Source of the DNA: Cytophagales bacterium
GTDB taxonomy: Bacteria; Bacteroidota; Bacteroidia; Cytophagales; Thermoflexibacteraceae
Direction: 5' to 3'
Assembly: GCA_013298985.1 (NCBI GenBank)
Contig: JAAFJS010000019.1
Location: forward strand, 1 to 41,292
DNA: 41,292 bases
In this document: positions 8,047 to 16,707 of the stretch, one piece after another
Layout of the letters: the number at the start of each line of letters is the position of its first letter
How positions within the stretch are numbered: the stretch's first letter is position 1
Made by a program: the position numbers and the translations under genes
The notes under the pieces: model-generated
What the model saw: the letters and a program-made list of their open reading frames with translations, nothing else
Databases searched by the model: none
Told to the model about the DNA's origin: nothing

Positions 8047-9981
8047 ATGAAACAGGATTTTAGCAAACGTTTGCAGAAAACATACATCATTGCGCTTGCT
8101 ATTATTGCTTTACTTACCATAGGAAGTCAGTATTTAGTCAGGCGAGCTATTGACAGCCAAGCCTCTGATAGTCGCGTGATTAACATTGCGGGGAGGCAGC
8201 GTATGTTGAGTCAAAAACTTGCTAAAACGGCATTGATTTTAGCAACAGATACTACACAAAATGCTACGCGTATCCAAGAGTTCCAAGAAACGCTTGGGCT
8301 TTGGTCGCGCGCCCACAAGGGATTGCAGTTTGGTGATAAGCAGATGCAACTTCCAAGTCTGAATAATGATTCTGTTAAAACTGCATTTGCTAAGATTGAA
8401 GCTGATTATCAGCAAATTGCAGATGCTTCTATTCGTTTGATAGATATTTATACTCAAAACAATGAGGGGGTAAATCAGGCTTTTGTGCAGGGATACTTGC
8501 AAACTATATTGGCGCATGAGGGTAGCTTTCTCAAACAAATGAACGAAATCGTAAACCTGTACGAAAGAGAAGCACAACGCAAAATAGAAAATCTGAAAAA
8601 AATAGAACTCTTCTTATTGATTATCACTCTAATCACGTTGTTTTTAGAAGCCTATTTTATTTTTAGACCTGCTATTAAGAATATTAAATTATACATAGAA
8701 AAAATCCAAAACTATAACGAGGAATTGGCAACTTCCGAAGAGGAAATCAGGCAAAACTTAGAAGAAATCCACGCGATGCACGATAGCTTACTTATTTCTC
8801 AGAACAAATTAAAGCAACTCTCGCTGATAGCTCAAAACACCAGCGATTGCATGATTATCACTGATTCAGAGGGCTTTGCACTTTGGGTCAATGATGGTTT
8901 TTACAAGCTAACGGGCTACACCATCGAGGACATCAGAGATAGAAAACCAGGACGAATCCTGCAAGGTAAAGCCACAGACCCCGAAACGGTAAAAAGAATA
9001 CGAGAAAAACTGAGCAACAGGGAAGTGGTCATGGAAGATATCATCAACTATGATAAATCGGGGAGAAAATACTGGACGCGTATCCTCATTAATCCTGTAT
9101 TCGAGAATGGCGAACTCACCAATTTTATTGCGGTGCAAAACGACATTACAGAAAGAAAAAATAGCCAAGATGCGATAGAACAGCAAAAAAAGCAAATAGA
9201 GGCACTTTATAAAGACGTAACGACGAGCATCAATTTTGCCCAAAAAATACAAACGGCTATCCTGCCCCAAAAGCGGGAAATAGATGAGTATTTGCCTCAA
9301 AATTTCATTATCTACAAACCCAAAAACATTGTTTCAGGTGATTTTTATTGGTTCTATGCCACAGGTCATCAGTTTATTATTGTAGCGGCAGACTGTACGG
9401 GGCATGGCGTACCTGGGGCGTTTATGAGCTTGATAGGCAATGACCTGCTCAATCAAATCGTGGTAGGTAGGCAGATTTTGCAGCCAAGCCTGATTTTAAA
9501 AGAACTCAACGAAGAAATTAGGGTTGCTTTTCGCCAAGACAAGATTCTCAATCATGTAGGCATGGATTTAGCTATCTGTATGATAGAAAACTATGGACAA
9601 GGAAAGACAAACAAAAAACTCTGGTACGCAGGCGCGAAAAGTCCATTAATCTATGTTCGGAACAATCAAATTCATAAAATTGACCCAAGTGGTGTAGTGC
9701 TGGGCGTAACCAATCAAAAGGAATTTATTTTTGAGCAGCACCAAATTACCATAGATTCTCCCACTTCATTTTATTTGTTTTCAGATGGTTATCACGACCA
9801 GTTTGGGGGGAGCAACAATGAAAAAATGAAGAAAAAACATTTTCAAGAATTACTTTTCCAAGTGAACCAACTCCCCATGGAAGAGCAGGGAAAACTACTT
9901 GCAGAGTGGTTCGAGGACTGGAAAGGGAATAAAAAACAGACTGATGATGTGATGGTGATAGGGTTTAAGATAGAGTCATAA
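8047..9981 (+). CDS. PilJ/PAS sensor SpoIIE-type (PP2C) phosphatase
   Basis: A 644-residue membrane phosphatase. TM1 (~11-30) and TM2 (~187-206) bracket a periplasmic helical domain with the PilJ/NarX-type motif I-A-G-R-Q-R-M-L-S-Q-K (~47-57). Next come a coiled coil, a PAS domain (~255-370: S-D-C-M-I-I-T-D ... L-T-G-Y ... V-Q-N-D-I-T-E-R-K) and a second helical linker. The SpoIIE phosphatase spans ~415-644 with I-V-S-G-D-F-Y-W, D-C-T-G-H-G-V-P-G, G-M-D-L-A, FSDGYHDQFGG and Q-T-D-D-V-M-V. The PAS carries a G-R-I-L-Q-G segment resembling LOV domains but without the photoactive cysteine. It likely reads a small ligand through the PilJ domain and a cytoplasmic cue through PAS. The kinase gene 9998 starts 16 bases after the stop, so the two are very likely co-transcribed from the promoter at 7891. 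Confidence 0.9.
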   Translation: MKQDFSKRLQKTYIIALAIIALLTIGSQYLVRRAIDSQASDSRVINIAGRQRMLSQKLAKTALILATDTTQNATRIQEFQETLGLWSRAHKGLQFGDKQMQLPSLNNDSVKTAFAKIEADYQQIADASIRLIDIYTQNNEGVNQAFVQGYLQTILAHEGSFLKQMNEIVNLYEREAQRKIENLKKIELFLLIITLITLFLEAYFIFRPAIKNIKLYIEKIQNYNEELATSEEEIRQNLEEIHAMHDSLLISQNKLKQLSLIAQNTSDCMIITDSEGFALWVNDGFYKLTGYTIEDIRDRKPGRILQGKATDPETVKRIREKLSNREVVMEDIINYDKSGRKYWTRILINPVFENGELTNFIAVQNDITERKNSQDAIEQQKKQIEALYKDVTTSINFAQKIQTAILPQKREIDEYLPQNFIIYKPKNIVSGDFYWFYATGHQFIIVAADCTGHGVPGAFMSLIGNDLLNQIVVGRQILQPSLILKELNEEIRVAFRQDKILNHVGMDLAICMIENYGQGKTNKKLWYAGAKSPLIYVRNNQIHKIDPSGVVLGVTNQKEFIFEQHQITIDSPTSFYLFSDGYHDQFGGSNNEKMKKKHFQELLFQVNQLPMEEQGKLLAEWFEDWKGNKKQTDDVMVIGFKIES

Positions 9982-9997
9982 TTGCTTAATTTTCAAA

Positions 9998-11314
9998 ATG
10001 TTAAAAAAATTACTCAACGCGGGCATTGAGCCGTCTATGTTCATTTTTGAGCAACGCAGAATAAGATTACTCAATTTTATTAGCCTTATTTTAATTGTCT
10101 ATCAGCCTTTTACTATTACGCTATACACTATCGCACAAGATACTTGGGGTGTTATTTTCAGTGTTTTTGATGGGCTGGCGGGAATACTGGTGATTTATTT
10201 ACAATCTCAAAAACGCTCCGTTTCTGCGCGTATATTTATTTTTATTTATTTTCCTATCTCTCTTTTTATCCAAGTGATTGTACTAAAAGCGATGGAGTTG
10301 CAGTCATTTTGGCTATTGACATTGATAGGTGTGTTTTTTATTTTTGAGAATGGTAGGCTAAGAAAACTATTTTTTGGCTACATTGGTATATTGATAGTGA
10401 TTAGCTATTTTTTTCTATACAACATGAACGAGCTTCCCTTCTCTTCTGAGAAATTTATGCTTCTGATGCTCAATATTGTTCTTATCACTTTCCTTTTCCT
10501 CATCTCCACTTATTATTTTCTTTCTTTTTTCATACAGAATACGGAATATTTCCAAAAATTGGCAGAGGAAAGAAACCAAGAAATTCTGATACAAAACGAA
10601 GAAATCATGCAGCAAGCAGAATACCTGAACGAAACCAACAAGCTCAAAGACCGCCTTTTTTCTATCATAGCCCACGACCTGCGGAATCCTGTAGCCGCGT
10701 TGCGAAATACAATAGATATTTTAGACCCCCAAATGCTCAATACCAGCGAGTTAGCATTTATCAAGGAGGAACTTAGCAGGCAGTTTAATAGCATGGATTT
10801 TACCCTGAACAATCTACTCGCATGGGCAAAAAGCCAAATGAAAGGAGAAGTGATGAAAGTTGAAAATATTGATATTCACCAGATTGTAGATAATAATGCC
10901 AAGCTATTTGAGCCAATGCTCAAAGCAAAAGAAATATTACTTTCCAATGCGGTAGATGAGCAAACAAAGGCTTACGCAGACCTCAATCACTTTCGCTTCA
11001 TTCTCCGCAACCTGCTCAATAATGCCATTAAGTTTTCCGAAAAAGAAGGTGTGATTACAGTTTCTGCGGTCGAGAAAGGCGATTTTGTAACGATTGCTGT
11101 CAAAGACAAAGGCATAGGCATCAGGCAGGAACAGCAGAAAAAACTGTTTAACATCAATACCAACTATAGCACTGACGGCACGCATGGCGAAAAGGGAACA
11201 GCTTTGGGCTTGATTTTGTGCAAGGAATTTGTAGAGAAAAACGGTGGTAAAATTTGGGTAGAAAGCGAAGTGGGCAAGGGGAGTACGTTTTATTTTACAT
11301 TGCAAAAAAAATAA
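9998..11314 (+). CDS. Six-TM sensor histidine kinase (transmitter class A)
   Basis: A 438-residue kinase with an N-terminal block of about six membrane helices (residues ~25-180) and no obvious extracellular domain. A short coiled coil leads to HisKA with the phospho-acceptor His226 (S-I-I-A-H-D-L-R-N-P), then HATPase_c with N-box N-L-L-N-N-A-I-K-F, G1 D-K-G-I-G-I and a G2 box reading G-T-A-L-G-L where G-T-G-L-G-L is usual. The transmitter is closely similar to that of the kinase at 14666 and less so to those at 11364 and 16708. No receiver or output domain is present. It is the second gene of the run starting at 8047. The membrane-embedded sensor suggests a stimulus in or at the inner membrane; the stimulus and target are unknown. 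Confidence 0.9.
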   Translation: MLKKLLNAGIEPSMFIFEQRRIRLLNFISLILIVYQPFTITLYTIAQDTWGVIFSVFDGLAGILVIYLQSQKRSVSARIFIFIYFPISLFIQVIVLKAMELQSFWLLTLIGVFFIFENGRLRKLFFGYIGILIVISYFFLYNMNELPFSSEKFMLLMLNIVLITFLFLISTYYFLSFFIQNTEYFQKLAEERNQEILIQNEEIMQQAEYLNETNKLKDRLFSIIAHDLRNPVAALRNTIDILDPQMLNTSELAFIKEELSRQFNSMDFTLNNLLAWAKSQMKGEVMKVENIDIHQIVDNNAKLFEPMLKAKEILLSNAVDEQTKAYADLNHFRFILRNLLNNAIKFSEKEGVITVSAVEKGDFVTIAVKDKGIGIRQEQQKKLFNINTNYSTDGTHGEKGTALGLILCKEFVEKNGGKIWVESEVGKGSTFYFTLQKK

Positions 11315-11363
11315 TAATTTACTAAAATTTACTAATTGATTTATTACAGTAAAGTAGTTGAAA

Positions 11364-14300
11364 ATGTGTAGTTTATATGATACAAATCTACTTTTGAGGC
11401 AGCTAAAATTATTTTTTTCTGTAATGATTTTAGTCGTGCTGTCCTCTACTTTCACAGTTGCCCAAACGCCCAAGTTTTGGCACTTGTCAGTAGAGCAGGG
11501 ACTTTCTAATGCGACAGTGAATTGTATGTTGCAGGACAGGCAGGGATTTATGTGGTTTGGGACAGATGATGGACTGAACAGATACGATGGCTATCAGTTC
11601 AGGGTTTTTAAGAAAAATGCCGCAAAACCCAATAGCCTGTCCGATAACCTAATAGAGAGTATTTGCGAAGATGGAGAAGGCAATATTTGGATAGCAACGC
11701 CGCAGGGTTTGGACAGGTACATACCTTCTCTCAATCAAATTGAGAAAATCAAAGAAGTGGGTAATTTGGTCATTTTTGCACTTTTTTTAGACGACAAAGG
11801 CAACTTATGGATTAGCGGGAATAACAGATTTGGGCGGCTGGACATCAAAACCAAACGCTGGGATTTTTTTGAGGGTTTCTTTGAGGGAGCGCATATTTTT
11901 GGCTCGATAGCGCAGACTTCTCCTGACGATTTTTGGGTGAGCAGTAATGGCAGAGGAATGTATCACTTTCATCTCCCTACCAAAAAAACTACACATTTTG
12001 CAAAAAAGGAAAAAGATGCCAATAGCCTCACAGACAATACCATACATAAACTTTTTTATGACAAAAAAGAAACACTATGGATAACAACTTTTTACGGTGG
12101 CATTAGCCGATATAACTTAAAAAACAAGCAATTTACCACTTATAGGGCAGAGGAAGGCAATCCTAATACGATTCTTACCAATGGTGCAGTGGAAGTTTGC
12201 CAAGATGGTGAAAATCTGCTTTTTACGATAGAAAATGGCGGGCTAAGTCGCTATAATTCCCAAACCAATACATTTACTAATTTCGTACATGATGAAAAAA
12301 ATCCGTACAGTGTGATAAGTAATACTGTAAGAAGTATTTACAAAGACAGACAAGGACGCATTTGGGTAGGTACATTTTCTAAAGGGCTGAGTATTTGGGA
12401 CAGATACAAAGAAAAATTCTTTCGCCTGCCTATTCCCCTGTCCAATTCTATCGTTAATTCCCTCTGGATAGACCGCAAAGAACGGCTATGGATAGGGACA
12501 GAGGAGGGAATCGCCCTCCAAGACCACGACAACATTTCCTATTTCAAGTACAATCCTAAAAATGCCGATGGCATCAGTGCCAATCCTATATTACGCATAC
12601 ATGAAGATACGCAAGGGCGTATGTGGTTCGGCTCTTGGCTGGGTGGCGTAAATTTATTGAATGAAAAAGAAAGAAAATTTGAGCATTTTTTAAATCAAAA
12701 AAACATCAATAGTGCAGGTACAGCAAATCTGAATTGCGTTTTTGCATTTGCCAATATGGACGAGCAGATGTTAGTAGCAAGCTATGGTGGTTTACATCTG
12801 TTGGACGAAAAAAGTAAAAAGTTTGAGAATCTTGTTGAGAAACTAAACATAGATATTCGCCCTGAATACATACACGCCCTCAAACAAGACAGCAAGGGCA
12901 ACTGGTGGATAGCTACACTCAATGGATTACATTTTTTTGATATAAAAACAAGAAAAACAATCACTTATTTGCACAATCCCAAGGATTCACTGAGTATCAG
13001 CAGTGATGCTATGCTTTGTATTACAGAGGATAGCAAGCATAGGCTTTGGTTTGGGTCAAGAGAAGGGATAAACTTGATGGAGTTGCAGGGAAAATTCCAG
13101 CACTTTACCACTGCTGATGGGCTGCCTAATAATGAAATCCTCTCTATCACCGAAGATAAAAAAGGCAGGCTTTGGTTGGCTACAAGTCAAGGACTTTCTT
13201 GCTTTGACGTAGAAAAAAAGACGTTTAAAAACTATTTTGAAAGTGATGGTTTGGTGAGTAAGCAGTTCAAAATCAATTCGGCTACCCAAAACAAAAATGG
13301 CGAAATTTTACTGGGAACTATCAACGGAATCAATGTCTTTCACCCTGATAGTGTGAGAGATAACCCAAATTTGCCTGTGGTGGTGTTTACTGATTTTAAG
13401 GTTTTTAATAAAAGTATTTCCGTAGGCGCGCCTGATTCACTCCTCAAAAAAGATATTAGCCATACTCAGGCAATTATACTTACACACACCCATTCGGTGT
13501 TTACACTGGATTTTGTAGCCCTAAATTTTACCCAAAGTGAAAAAAACCAGTATGCGTACCGTTTAGCACCCTTTGAGCAAGAGTGGAATAAGGTAGGCAG
13601 CCAGCGCAATGCCACTTACACTAATCTTGATGCTGGGACTTATGTTTTCCATGTAAAGGCAAGCAACAATGACGGTGTTTGGAATGAAGAAAGCACACGC
13701 CTGACTATCACTATTTTACCGCCTTGGTGGGCAACTTGGTGGTTTAGGGCATTGGTGTTAGGTACTGTGATAGGTGGCTCTTTTACATTTTACAGCGTGC
13801 GAGTGCGCTTTTTGCAAAAACAGAATCAAAAATTAGAAAAATTGGTCAATAAACGAACAAAAGACTTAGAAAGTGCCAATGAAGAACTGGTGCAGCAAAA
13901 AGAGGAATTGGAGCAAAGCAGTGAGTTTGTGCAGTTACAGGCAAAAAAACTCACAGAAATCAATACACAAAAGGACAAACTGTTCTCTATCATAGCGCAC
14001 GACCTTCGCAGCCCAATGGGCGCATTGAAAAATTCTATTGAGATTTTAGACCCTGACATTTTGACAAAAGGAGAGTTAGATGTTATCAAAAAAGAGCTTA
14101 TCAAGCAGTTCAAGGCAACAGATGAAACCCTACAAAACCTACTCCACTGGGCAAGAAGCCAAATGCAAGGAGAAATCATCAATCCTATATCGCTAAGAAT
14201 TAGTGTGATAGCAGATGAAACGATAGAATTTTTAGCAAAAATAGCAAGCAAAAAGAAAATCAAACTCAAAAACGAAATCAATCCTGCGGTGGAAGTATTG

Positions 14301-14636
14301 GCAGACAAAAATCACTTACAAACTATTTTTAGAAACCTGATTTCCAATGCCTTGAAGTTTACAAATAAAAAAGGCGAAATTATTATTAGTAGCAAAGACG
14401 AGGGTAAAAATATACAAATTGCTGTCAAAGATACAGGCGTAGGCATGACCGAAGCAGAAAAAAACAAACTTTTTACCAATCTGTACTACACCACCAAAGG
14501 AACAGAGGGTGAAGGTGGAAGTGGCTTAGGCTTGACTTTGGTGAAAGACTTGGTAGAGAAAAACGGCGGCACTATCAGGATAGAAAGCGAGGTAGGCAAG
14601 GGGAGTACGTTTTATTTTACATTGCCAAAAGCATAG
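11364..14636 (+). CDS. Reg_prop/Y_Y_Y sensor histidine kinase without output domain (class B)
   Basis: About 1090 residues. A signal peptide/anchor (ending T-V-A-Q) is followed by Reg_prop beta-propeller repeats to ~650 (e.g. D-R-Q-G-F-M-W-F-G-T-D-D-G-L-N-R-Y-D-G, D-G-E-G-N-I-W-I-A-T). A Y_Y_Y domain follows (~690-775, with Y-R-L-A-P-F and Y-T-N-L-D-A-G-T-Y), then TM ~788-812, a coiled coil, HisKA with His879 and HATPase_c ending in S-G-L-G-L-T-L-V-K-D-L. This is the sensor layout of hybrid two-component systems that detect glycans in Bacteroidetes, but the receiver and AraC-type helix-turn-helix domains those carry are absent: the protein stops right after the ATPase domain. A TTG six bases upstream (11358) extends the frame by two residues; the ATG at 11364 is preferred. 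It sits 49 bases after gene 9998 and 29 before 14666. Confidence 0.9.
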   Translation: MCSLYDTNLLLRQLKLFFSVMILVVLSSTFTVAQTPKFWHLSVEQGLSNATVNCMLQDRQGFMWFGTDDGLNRYDGYQFRVFKKNAAKPNSLSDNLIESICEDGEGNIWIATPQGLDRYIPSLNQIEKIKEVGNLVIFALFLDDKGNLWISGNNRFGRLDIKTKRWDFFEGFFEGAHIFGSIAQTSPDDFWVSSNGRGMYHFHLPTKKTTHFAKKEKDANSLTDNTIHKLFYDKKETLWITTFYGGISRYNLKNKQFTTYRAEEGNPNTILTNGAVEVCQDGENLLFTIENGGLSRYNSQTNTFTNFVHDEKNPYSVISNTVRSIYKDRQGRIWVGTFSKGLSIWDRYKEKFFRLPIPLSNSIVNSLWIDRKERLWIGTEEGIALQDHDNISYFKYNPKNADGISANPILRIHEDTQGRMWFGSWLGGVNLLNEKERKFEHFLNQKNINSAGTANLNCVFAFANMDEQMLVASYGGLHLLDEKSKKFENLVEKLNIDIRPEYIHALKQDSKGNWWIATLNGLHFFDIKTRKTITYLHNPKDSLSISSDAMLCITEDSKHRLWFGSREGINLMELQGKFQHFTTADGLPNNEILSITEDKKGRLWLATSQGLSCFDVEKKTFKNYFESDGLVSKQFKINSATQNKNGEILLGTINGINVFHPDSVRDNPNLPVVVFTDFKVFNKSISVGAPDSLLKKDISHTQAIILTHTHSVFTLDFVALNFTQSEKNQYAYRLAPFEQEWNKVGSQRNATYTNLDAGTYVFHVKASNNDGVWNEESTRLTITILPPWWATWWFRALVLGTVIGGSFTFYSVRVRFLQKQNQKLEKLVNKRTKDLESANEELVQQKEELEQSSEFVQLQAKKLTEINTQKDKLFSIIAHDLRSPMGALKNSIEILDPDILTKGELDVIKKELIKQFKATDETLQNLLHWARSQMQGEIINPISLRISVIADETIEFLAKIASKKKIKLKNEINPAVEVLADKNHLQTIFRNLISNALKFTNKKGEIIISSKDEGKNIQIAVKDTGVGMTEAEKNKLFTNLYYTTKGTEGEGGSGLGLTLVKDLVEKNGGTIRIESEVGKGSTFYFTLPKA

Positions 14637-14665
14637 ATGATATTTAAAAATTTTATAAAATTGAG

Positions 14666-16669
14666 ATGAGAAAACTTTTACTTTTTGTACTTTTTTATTG
14701 TCAATGCTTGGGTTTGTATGCCCAAGCAGAAAAGTTTGTCATTCTCAAAGACAAAAATGACCTTCTTTTGGTGGGCAAGCAAACCTACTTTATGGAAGAT
14801 AAAGAAGGAAAGATGAGCATACAAGACATCTTAACTCCTGAAAATCAGGCAAAATTTGTGCTGAATAAGAAAGATATTTTTGCGCGTGCAGCTACGCGTT
14901 CTGCTTTTTGGTTCAGGTTCAGCTTCCAAAACCAGTCAGACGAAGATGCTTGGGCAGAAGTAAGTACAAAAAAGGCGTGGTACATAGATTTTTATGCCCC
15001 AGACAGCGCAGGAAGCTACGGCAAGCCCTATCTCACAGGCACGATGCGCCCTGAAAATGAAAAATATTACAATATTGTCAATGCTTTTTGGCTACCGCTC
15101 GCCAAGGCAGAAAATAGACAAGTCAAGACTTATTTTATTCGTATTGCCACCCAAGCCACCTTCGAAGTTCCCTTGCAGGTAGGCACGATTCGTTCCCTTT
15201 ATAAAAACAAAAGCCTGAACGAATACTTGATGGCGGGCTTTGTGGGGGCATTGATGCTCATGTTTCTGTATAATTCTTTTTTGTATATTTCTACCAAAGA
15301 CCACATTTATGTTTTGTATTTGGGGTATTTACTCTCGGTAACACTGGTAAGTACCTATTCTAATGGCTATTCTTTGTTCCCTACGGGTATTACTTGGACG
15401 AGTTATTATTTTTTGTTTTGGAGCGCGCCCTTATATTTCTTTGTAGGTCTTTTTTGTATTCAATATTTACAGTTAGGCAAGCACCTACCTTGGATAAAAA
15501 GACTCATACTGCTTGAAATACTCATATTATCAGGCGTTTACCCCTTACTGAGGATAGCTGGGGTTGAGTTGGTCGTTTTGACAGCCAGCCACCAATTATT
15601 CGTTCTATTGCTCACGCTTACCTGCCTGCTTACTTCCTATTATTTAGTCGTCAAAAGACATAAATACGCCCATTTCTACGCCTTGGGCTGGACTTTTTTG
15701 GTAGCCAGCACCATTACTTACTTAGCCGTTATCAATGGGTTATTGCCTTTTAATCCCATCAATCGTAATGCTGTATATCTTGGAACTTTCATAGAAGTCT
15801 GGATGTTTTCCTTGGCACTGGGCGATAGAATCAACCTAATCCGCAGAGAAAGACGACTTTCGCAAAAAGCACTCTTAGCCCAAACGCAGGAAAACGAAAA
15901 ATTGGTCAGGGAGCAAAACGAGGTATTAGAACAGAAGGTACAAGAAAGAACACTTCAAATTGCTAAACAAGCCACAGAACTGAGAAAACTAAATGTATTC
16001 AAAGACAGACTTTTTTCTATCATTGCCCACGACCTTCGCAATCCCGTAGCTGCCCTGCGAAATACCATAGATATTTTAGACCCAGAAATGCTCAATACTG
16101 ATGAACTGACATTTATCAAAGCAGAACTTGGCAGGCAGTTTAGCAGTGTAGATTTTACGCTGAACAACTTACTCGTTTGGGCAAAAAATGAAATGCAAGG
16201 CGAAGGTGCAAAACAGGAAAAAATAAATGCCTATAAAATCGTGGAGGAAAATATGGCACTGTTTGCGCCCATGCTCTTCACCAAAGAAATTCAATTTCAA
16301 AATACCATCTCTCCTGACATAAAAATATGGGCAGATTTGAACCATGTCAGGTTTATCTTCCGCAACTTGATAAATAATGCCATCAAATTTTCAGAAAATA
16401 ACGGACTTATCACCATCACTGCGATGGAAAAAGACAGACTGACCACCCTTACTGTCCAAGATAACGGCACTGGCATCAAAGTCGAAAAACAACAAAAACT
16501 ATTTGACATTCACACCAATTACAGCACCGACGGCACAGCAGGCGAAAAAGGCACAGGACTGGGCTTAATCCTTTGCAAGGAGTTCGTAGAGAAAAATGGT
16601 GGCAACATCTGGGTAAAAAGCGAGGTAGGCAAGGGAAGTATCTTTTATTTTACTTTGCCGAAGGGCTAA
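14666..16669 (+). CDS. 7TMR-DISM sensor histidine kinase (class A transmitter)
   Basis: A 667-residue receptor kinase. Signal peptide 1-20 (ending L-Y-A-Q-A), then an extracellular 7TMR-DISMED2-type beta domain (~25-175; R-S-A-F-W-F-R-F-S and W-L-P-L motifs). Seven membrane helices of the 7TMR-DISM type span ~185-390, followed by a coiled coil (Q-K-V-Q-E-R-T), HisKA with His455 and HATPase_c (N-L-I-N-N-A-I-K-F, D-N-G-T-G-I, G-T-G-L-G-L-I-L-C-K-E-F). DISMED2 domains are thought to bind carbohydrates or similar small ligands. The transmitter matches the six-TM kinase at 9998 far better than its 7TMR neighbour at 16708, so sensor and transmitter have different histories. It is the fourth gene of the run. 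No receiver domain; target unknown. Confidence 0.92.
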   Translation: MRKLLLFVLFYCQCLGLYAQAEKFVILKDKNDLLLVGKQTYFMEDKEGKMSIQDILTPENQAKFVLNKKDIFARAATRSAFWFRFSFQNQSDEDAWAEVSTKKAWYIDFYAPDSAGSYGKPYLTGTMRPENEKYYNIVNAFWLPLAKAENRQVKTYFIRIATQATFEVPLQVGTIRSLYKNKSLNEYLMAGFVGALMLMFLYNSFLYISTKDHIYVLYLGYLLSVTLVSTYSNGYSLFPTGITWTSYYFLFWSAPLYFFVGLFCIQYLQLGKHLPWIKRLILLEILILSGVYPLLRIAGVELVVLTASHQLFVLLLTLTCLLTSYYLVVKRHKYAHFYALGWTFLVASTITYLAVINGLLPFNPINRNAVYLGTFIEVWMFSLALGDRINLIRRERRLSQKALLAQTQENEKLVREQNEVLEQKVQERTLQIAKQATELRKLNVFKDRLFSIIAHDLRNPVAALRNTIDILDPEMLNTDELTFIKAELGRQFSSVDFTLNNLLVWAKNEMQGEGAKQEKINAYKIVEENMALFAPMLFTKEIQFQNTISPDIKIWADLNHVRFIFRNLINNAIKFSENNGLITITAMEKDRLTTLTVQDNGTGIKVEKQQKLFDIHTNYSTDGTAGEKGTGLGLILCKEFVEKNGGNIWVKSEVGKGSIFYFTLPKG

Positions 16670-16707
16670 TTTTTTGTAATTTAGGATTGTAGTGCTTAAA
16701 TTTGAGC

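Noticed and set aside
8940-8975. LOV photoreceptor domain in the PAS region of gene 8047
   Set aside because: The G-R-x-L-Q-G motif is LOV-like, but the flavin-binding cysteine (N-C-R-F-L-Q) is absent, so only a general PAS call is supported.
11143-11220. Inactive kinase because the G2 box of gene 9998 reads G-T-A-L-G-L
   Set aside because: A Gly-to-Ala change here is mild, and all other N, G1 and H-box residues are intact; not enough to call it a pseudokinase.
10937-11473. Minus-strand 178-residue open frame
   Set aside because: It lies antisense to the conserved HATPase end of a kinase and the start of the next gene, and shows no recognisable motif; a coding shadow.
13826-14308. Minus-strand 160-residue open frame
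   Set aside because: Antisense to the HisKA region of the propeller kinase; Ser/Leu-rich composition typical of a complementary-strand artefact.
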